From NCBI GenBank assembly GCA_016700155.1, contig CP065001.1, positions 2,914,001 to 2,978,000 of the forward strand: DNA of 64,000 bases, in the 5' to 3' direction. The first letter of the stretch is position 1, and the number at the start of each line of letters is the position of its first letter. Of the stretch, positions 60,294 through 64,000 are shown in pieces. Below the pieces are notes generated by a model, which saw nothing but the letters and a program-made list of their open reading frames with translations, did no database searches and was not told the origin of the DNA. The DNA comes from Ignavibacteriales bacterium (GTDB lineage: Bacteria; Bacteroidota; Ignavibacteria; Ignavibacteriales; Ignavibacteriaceae). The translations under genes and the position numbers were made by a program.

Positions 60294-61781
60294 TTAATAA
60301 TTTATTTTCTCGAGCAAATGTGTTAAGATCTTATCAGTACTAACGCGAACCTGTTCCATTGAATCTCTTTCTCTTATCGTAACTGTGTTATCAGTTAAAG
60401 TCTGAGTATCAACAGTTATGCAGAATGGAGTTCCTGCTTCATCCTGTCGTCTGTATCTTCGTCCCACAGCGCCTTTATCATCATAAAAAACTTTTATATG
60501 CCTGCGAAGATCGGCTTCAATCTTTCTTGAAATTTCCGGCATTCCGTCTTTATTAACAAGAGGGAAAATCGCGGCTTTAACCGGCGCAAGCTTCGGATGA
60601 AATTTTAAAACTGATCTCATTTCACCGTTAACTTCTTCTTCATAAAATGCGTCAACTAAAAAAGCCATGAATGATCTGCTTGCACCTGCTGAAGTTTCAA
60701 TTATGAAAGGAACAAATTTTTCTTTCGATTCTTCATCAAAATATTTTAATGATTTACCTGAAAATTCTTCGTGCCTGCTTAAATCAAAATTGGTTCTGTT
60801 GTGAATTCCTTCAATCTCTCCCCATCCGAAAGGGAAAAGATATTCAACATCAGTAGCTTCTTTTGCATAATGAGCAAGTTTGTCTTTCGGGTGATCATGG
60901 TATCTTAATTTTTCAGGCGACATTCCAAGTGATTTGAACCATTCAAGTCTTTCATACTTCCAATAGTCGTACCATTTTTTATCATCCGTTGGTTTTACAA
61001 AGAACTGCATTTCCATCTGTTCAAACTCTCTTGTTCTGAAAAGAAAGTTCTTTGTGTTTATTTCATTACGGAAAGCTTTACCGATCTGCGCAATTCCGAA
61101 AGGAAGTTTTTGCCGTGCTGAACTTTGTACATTAAGGAAGTTGACAAAAATTCCCTGCGCTGTTTCCGGTCTCAGATAAACTGTGTTTCCGCTTTCTTCA
61201 AGAGGACCGATAAATGTTTTAAACATCAGATTAAACTGACGTGCAGATGTAAATGTTCCCTTGTTGCCGCATTGCGGACAGTTAAATTCTGCAAGAACAT
61301 TTGAACTATGTTCTTTACTTTCGAGAAAAGAATTCAGCAATTCTGTAAGTCCGTTATCATCAGCGGATTTTATTTGTTCAGCTAATCCTTCAATTGAAAA
61401 TTTTGTATTAAACTCTTCAAGGATTTTTTTTCTTTTTTTAGAAGCTAATGAATCAGCAAGTATATCAAGGCGGAATCTTGCTTTACATTGTTTGCAATCA
61501 ACCATCGGGTCAGTAAAATTTTCAACGTGACCTGATGCTTCCCATACTCTCGGATGCATCAATATTGACGCGTCAAGTCCTTCAACATCTTCGCGGTAAG
61601 TCATGAACTTCCACCATTCTTCTTTAATGTTTTTTAGAAGTTCAACTCCCAGCGGACCGTAATCCCAGCAGCCGTTAAGTCCGCCGTAAATTTCGCTTGA
61701 CTGAAATACGAATCCTCTCCTTTTTGCAAGTGAGACTATCTTTTCAACTGTATCATTCGGGTTATTTTTCTGCTTTTCGAT
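60294..61781 (-). CDS. glyQS: glycyl-tRNA synthetase (single-chain type), ATC start candidate
   Basis: Class II aminoacyl-tRNA synthetase that charges tRNA(Gly); single-chain dimeric form of 495 residues. Motifs: N-terminal KIVSLAKRRGFVFQSSEIYG and GLNGCWDYGPLG, zinc-type pairs CKQC and CPQC, motif 2 AFRNEINTKNFLFRTREFEQ, motif 3 GASRSFMAFL, and a C-terminal anticodon-binding domain (about 390-495). The frame is open 156 codons further upstream, into the divergent DUF47 gene, which cannot be real. The conserved protein should begin about EKQKNNPNDTVEKIV. There the DNA has AGGAGG (61791-61796), 9 bases, then ATC GAA AAG: no ATG, GTG or TTG fits. ATC is taken as the start. Confidence 0.9.
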   Translation of the reverse strand: MEKQKNNPNDTVEKIVSLAKRRGFVFQSSEIYGGLNGCWDYGPLGVELLKNIKEEWWKFMTYREDVEGLDASILMHPRVWEASGHVENFTDPMVDCKQCKARFRLDILADSLASKKRKKILEEFNTKFSIEGLAEQIKSADDNGLTELLNSFLESKEHSSNVLAEFNCPQCGNKGTFTSARQFNLMFKTFIGPLEESGNTVYLRPETAQGIFVNFLNVQSSARQKLPFGIAQIGKAFRNEINTKNFLFRTREFEQMEMQFFVKPTDDKKWYDYWKYERLEWFKSLGMSPEKLRYHDHPKDKLAHYAKEATDVEYLFPFGWGEIEGIHNRTNFDLSRHEEFSGKSLKYFDEESKEKFVPFIIETSAGASRSFMAFLVDAFYEEEVNGEMRSVLKFHPKLAPVKAAIFPLVNKDGMPEISRKIEADLRRHIKVFYDDKGAVGRRYRRQDEAGTPFCITVDTQTLTDNTVTIRERDSMEQVRVSTDKILTHLLEKINY

Positions 61782-61907
61782 GGTGAAGATCCTCCTGAAA
61801 TAAAAATATTTTGCGGCAAAATATAGTAAATCGGGCGCAATTAACGGAATCCAAAATATTCTGCAATTTTCTGTGAAAAATTTTTCTTCATTTCCATGAA
61901 TAATCAC

Positions 61908-61915
61908 TAATTTTG
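61908..61915 (+). promoter_or_regulatory. possible -7 box of the phosphate operon
   Basis: TAATTTTG matches the Bacteroidota TAnnTTTG box. It is 27 bases upstream of the ATG at 61942, with GAGGGAGAGAG as a ribosome-binding site. No clear TTG -33 element is present, so this is tentative. Confidence 0.28.
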
Positions 61916-61941
61916 TAAACGAAAAAAGAGGGAGAGAGAAC

Positions 61942-62553
61942 ATGTTCAGAAGTTTAATGCCGAAGGAAGAAAAGTACTTTGAAGATTTTAAAGAAATGAT
62001 CTCGCACATCGAAGAGATGGCAAAGTACTCGGAAAATCTTTTCAATTCAGAAGTGCCCGACCAGAACAACTTCCTTAAAATGAAACCGCTTGAAGTCCGC
62101 TGCGACGAGATCTCATCCAAGATCACCAAAAGATTAAACAAAACATTTATAACACCATTTGACCGCGAAGATATATTCGCACTCATCAAAAGACTTGATG
62201 ATGTAAGCGATATGCTTCTCGGTGCTGCTGCAAGGGTTGATACTTTCAATCTTACAAAAAAAATAAAATACGCTGATAAGATGGCAGCTATAATTCATCA
62301 GCAGGTTATTGAACTTGGAAAAGCAATACAGGATCTGAAAATCAGAAGTATAAATGAATGCAAAGCAGTGAAAGATCTTGAGTCAGAAGCAGACAAAGTT
62401 TACCAGCAGGCTATGAAAGAATTATTCGTTGATGAAACGAACGCAGTTGAACTGATAAAGAAAAAAGAAATCCTCGATCTGTTAGAGAGGATTTGTGACA
62501 GATGCCAGTCAACAGCAAATGTAATTCTTTCAATCTTCATCAAAAACGCCTGA
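61942..62553 (+). CDS. DUF47 family (PhoU-like) Pit accessory protein
   Basis: Cytoplasmic helical protein of 203 residues, of the DUF47/TIGR00153 PhoU-like group that is almost always encoded next to Pit phosphate permeases. Family features: MFRSLMPKEEKYFEDFKEM, PFDREDIFALIKRLDDVSDM, DLESEADKVYQQAMKELF and ILDLLERICDRCQSTANVIL. It forms a four-helix-bundle-like fold that probably controls Pit activity. The Pit gene starts 6 bases after its stop. The start at 61942 has GAGGGAG upstream. Confidence 0.93.
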   Translation: MFRSLMPKEEKYFEDFKEMISHIEEMAKYSENLFNSEVPDQNNFLKMKPLEVRCDEISSKITKRLNKTFITPFDREDIFALIKRLDDVSDMLLGAAARVDTFNLTKKIKYADKMAAIIHQQVIELGKAIQDLKIRSINECKAVKDLESEADKVYQQAMKELFVDETNAVELIKKKEILDLLERICDRCQSTANVILSIFIKNA

Positions 62554-62559
62554 CATATT

Positions 62560-63561
62560 ATGGAAATTGTAATTCTGATTATTGTACTCGCTTTAGTGTT
62601 CGATTTTTATAATGGAATGAACGATGCCGCAAATTCAATTGCGACAATAGTATCAACAAGAGTTTTAACACCATTACAGGCTGTTGCCTGGGCAGCCTTT
62701 TTTAATTTTATAGCTGCATTTGCATTTGGTGTCAGCGTTGCAACAACGATTGGCAAGGGTATTGTCGATGTAAGTATGGTCGATAACTTTGTCATCTTTT
62801 CTGGTTTGATAGGCGCCATACTGCTCACTGCTACGGCAACACATTTTGGACTACCGATTAGTGTATCACATGCAATCATCGGAGGCTATGGCGGTGCTGC
62901 TCTGATTAAAGGAGGCGTTGCCGCAATTATAGTATCTGGTTATACCAAAGTTCTCATCTTCATTTTTCTCGCCCCGATGCTTGGCATGTTTATGGCGTAC
63001 TTTTTTTCAATTATTACAATGTGGATTGTACGGAAAATGAATCCCAGAAAGGTTGATCACTATTTCCGAAAACTACAGCTTGTATCTGCCGCAATTTATA
63101 GTCTGAGCCATGGTTCAAATGATGCTCAAAAAACCATTGGAATTATAACCATAGTTTTATTTACGAATCAAATGCTTGGTAACACATTTTATGTTCCATT
63201 CTGGGTAATAATAACAAGCCACGCCGTAATTGCCTTAGGCACTTTACTTGGCGGTTGGAAAGTTATTAAGACATTAGGTATGCGTGTTACAAAGTTGACT
63301 CCATTCGGAGGATTTAGCGCCGAAACTTCAGCAGGCTTAACAATTATCTGGGCAACTTTACTTGGTGTTCCCGTCAGTACAACCCACACAATAACAGGTT
63401 CAATTATAGGTGTTGGTTCCGTAAAAGGATTTTCAGCAGTAAGATGGGGAGTAGCAAGAAATATTTTATGGGCATGGGTGCTAACAATTCCGCTCTCAGC
63501 AGGATTTGCTATGCTGACTTATCTGTTAGCAACTAACGTAGTTGGATGGTTTGCAGGTTAA
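62560..63561 (+). CDS. pit: inorganic phosphate transporter, PiT family
   Basis: Low-affinity phosphate symporter with about ten membrane helices, 333 residues. The two Pit signature repeats are seen: FDFYNGMNDAANSIATIVST in the N-half and YSLSHGSNDAQKTIGIITIV in the C-half; also GLPISVSHAIIGGYGG and GVPVSTTHTITGSIIGVG. The size and repeat order fit the short bacterial PiT group paired with DUF47. Co-transcribed with the DUF47 gene. Its stop codon overlaps the stop of the convergent DUF2520 gene by 4 bases. Confidence 0.95.
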   Translation: MEIVILIIVLALVFDFYNGMNDAANSIATIVSTRVLTPLQAVAWAAFFNFIAAFAFGVSVATTIGKGIVDVSMVDNFVIFSGLIGAILLTATATHFGLPISVSHAIIGGYGGAALIKGGVAAIIVSGYTKVLIFIFLAPMLGMFMAYFFSIITMWIVRKMNPRKVDHYFRKLQLVSAAIYSLSHGSNDAQKTIGIITIVLFTNQMLGNTFYVPFWVIITSHAVIALGTLLGGWKVIKTLGMRVTKLTPFGGFSAETSAGLTIIWATLLGVPVSTTHTITGSIIGVGSVKGFSAVRWGVARNILWAWVLTIPLSAGFAMLTYLLATNVVGWFAG

Positions 63562-64000
63562 AACTTAATCTTTTTGATTTGGGTTTGAAGTAAAGTTTTT
63601 ATTTTTTTTTGAGACGACGAAAGTTTACCTGTTTTATTTTCTGCTACCTGAACTAATATTAAAGACTGAACCAGGTAGCTGAGATTTATTAGCTTTAACA
63701 AATTTTTATTTGCACTCTTAATACTTACTGATCTCAGATCTCTTAGATGCTTTTCTATTGTATTCAAATCCCCTCTTTCAACAGGACCTGAGAGTGATTT
63801 AGAAACCCCGTACTTCTCAACGTTTGCTAAGGTTTTCTCAGCAATTGGTCCCAGTAATTTGTATGAAGACATATCTGAATTAGTTTGTTTGAAAACTGTA
63901 TCTGCTGAATAAAAATTTCCTGTAAGAAAATTCGCCGCAAAAACTCCGGAAAGATGATACAAAGACTTTTGCTCAGAATAAATTTTGAATGGCTTTAACG
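63558..64000 (-). CDS. DUF2520/Rossmann-like protein, C-terminal part (partial)
   Basis: C-terminal domain of a Rossmann-like DUF2520 protein (related to NAD-binding 6-phosphogluconate/ketopantoate reductase-type families). The frame stays open to the right edge; its first whole codons read LKPFKIYSEQKSLYHLSG. The visible part has the family pattern LYHLSGVFAANFLTG, LLGPIAEKTLANVEKYG and SLSGPVERGDLNTIEKHLRD. The N-terminal NAD-binding domain lies outside the window. The TTG at 63962 is therefore not a real start. Confidence 0.82.
   Translation of the reverse strand, partial: LKPFKIYSEQKSLYHLSGVFAANFLTGNFYSADTVFKQTNSDMSSYKLLGPIAEKTLANVEKYGVSKSLSGPVERGDLNTIEKHLRDLRSVSIKSANKNLLKLINLSYLVQSLILVQVAENKTGKLSSSQKKIKTLLQTQIKKIKF

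Noticed and set aside
61782..62249. Upstream extension of the glycyl-tRNA synthetase frame by 156 codons
   Set aside because: It runs antisense through the start of the DUF47 gene, whose protein is clearly conserved. The extra residues resemble nothing and lie before the AGGAGG site.
63558..63962. Separate 134-residue gene starting with TTG at 63962
   Set aside because: The frame has no stop up to the window end and matches only the C-terminal half of DUF2520 proteins, so it is a partial gene.
1..64000. tRNA or rRNA genes, CRISPR array, prophage or replication origin
   Set aside because: No cloverleaf with a TTCRANNC arm, no regularly spaced repeats, no phage structural genes and no dnaA-box cluster were seen on reading both strands; a tRNA or covariance-model scan would be decisive.

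Overview
The window is AT-rich bacterial chromosome. The best fit is the Ignavibacteria/Chlorobi side of the Bacteroidota. The main reason is at least nine secreted proteins that end in the same type IX secretion (T9SS) C-terminal sorting domain (YPNPFNP ... DILGNEV ... LVNEY ... SG.Y.YQL ... TKKM.L.K). Supporting signs are PorQ-like and PorW-like proteins, DUF4837 and DUF2723 proteins, a monomeric isocitrate dehydrogenase, and many weak Shine-Dalgarno sites with frequent TTG/GTG starts. There are no rRNA or tRNA genes, insertion sequences, prophage or CRISPR arrays.

Layout. 1-8.7 kb (minus strand): partial thioredoxin reductase, QueG, a Rieske protein and an MBL hydrolase, two tandem ferredoxins each near a terminator, a LemA/TPM pair, a secreted YidD-like protein with two membrane partners, and an acyl-CoA dehydrogenase. 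8.9-13.3 kb: a T9SS cargo and two PQQ-propeller lipoproteins whose 5' ends and leaders are duplicated. 13.4-15.2 kb (plus): RlmN and a SpoU-type methyltransferase carrying an in-frame repeat insertion. 15.2-22.5 kb (minus): AlbA_2 regulator, MtgA, PorW-like lipoprotein, P-II, SecA. 22.8-29 kb: an AT-rich orphan gene between two diverged direct repeats, then GlnE and a DUF2723 membrane protein (plus). 29-37 kb (minus): a tight cluster greA-ribD-ribE-tilS-hpt-ftsH-polyprenol/diacylglycerol kinase-DUF4837. 37.2-38.1 kb: PorQ-like. 38-47 kb (minus): a membrane protein, a BNR-repeat T9SS cargo, two NarL regulators with a giant propeller histidine kinase, and Icd. 47.4-58 kb (minus): seven T9SS cargo genes, including three PD40-type paralogs. 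58-64 kb: TPR and lipoprotein-like genes, glycyl-tRNA synthetase, a DUF47/Pit phosphate pair, and a partial DUF2520 gene.

How they work together. SecA exports the signal-peptide proteins. PorQ-like and PorW-like proteins belong to the machinery that should carry the sorting-domain proteins across the outer membrane. GlnB and GlnE point to nitrogen control of glutamine synthetase. DUF47 and Pit form a low-affinity phosphate uptake unit.

Most unusual signal. Several kinds of short palindromic DNA element lie inside genes without breaking the frame. Two face each other in the SpoU methyltransferase. Others fall at one fixed loop of the T9SS sorting domain in six of nine cargo genes, and one lies between domains of another cargo. 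Related palindromes also lie between genes. This resembles the Rickettsia palindromic elements but in T9SS cargo. Second-tier signals are a promoter-hairpin-T-run in the greA leader and a glycyl-tRNA synthetase whose only well-placed start is ATC.
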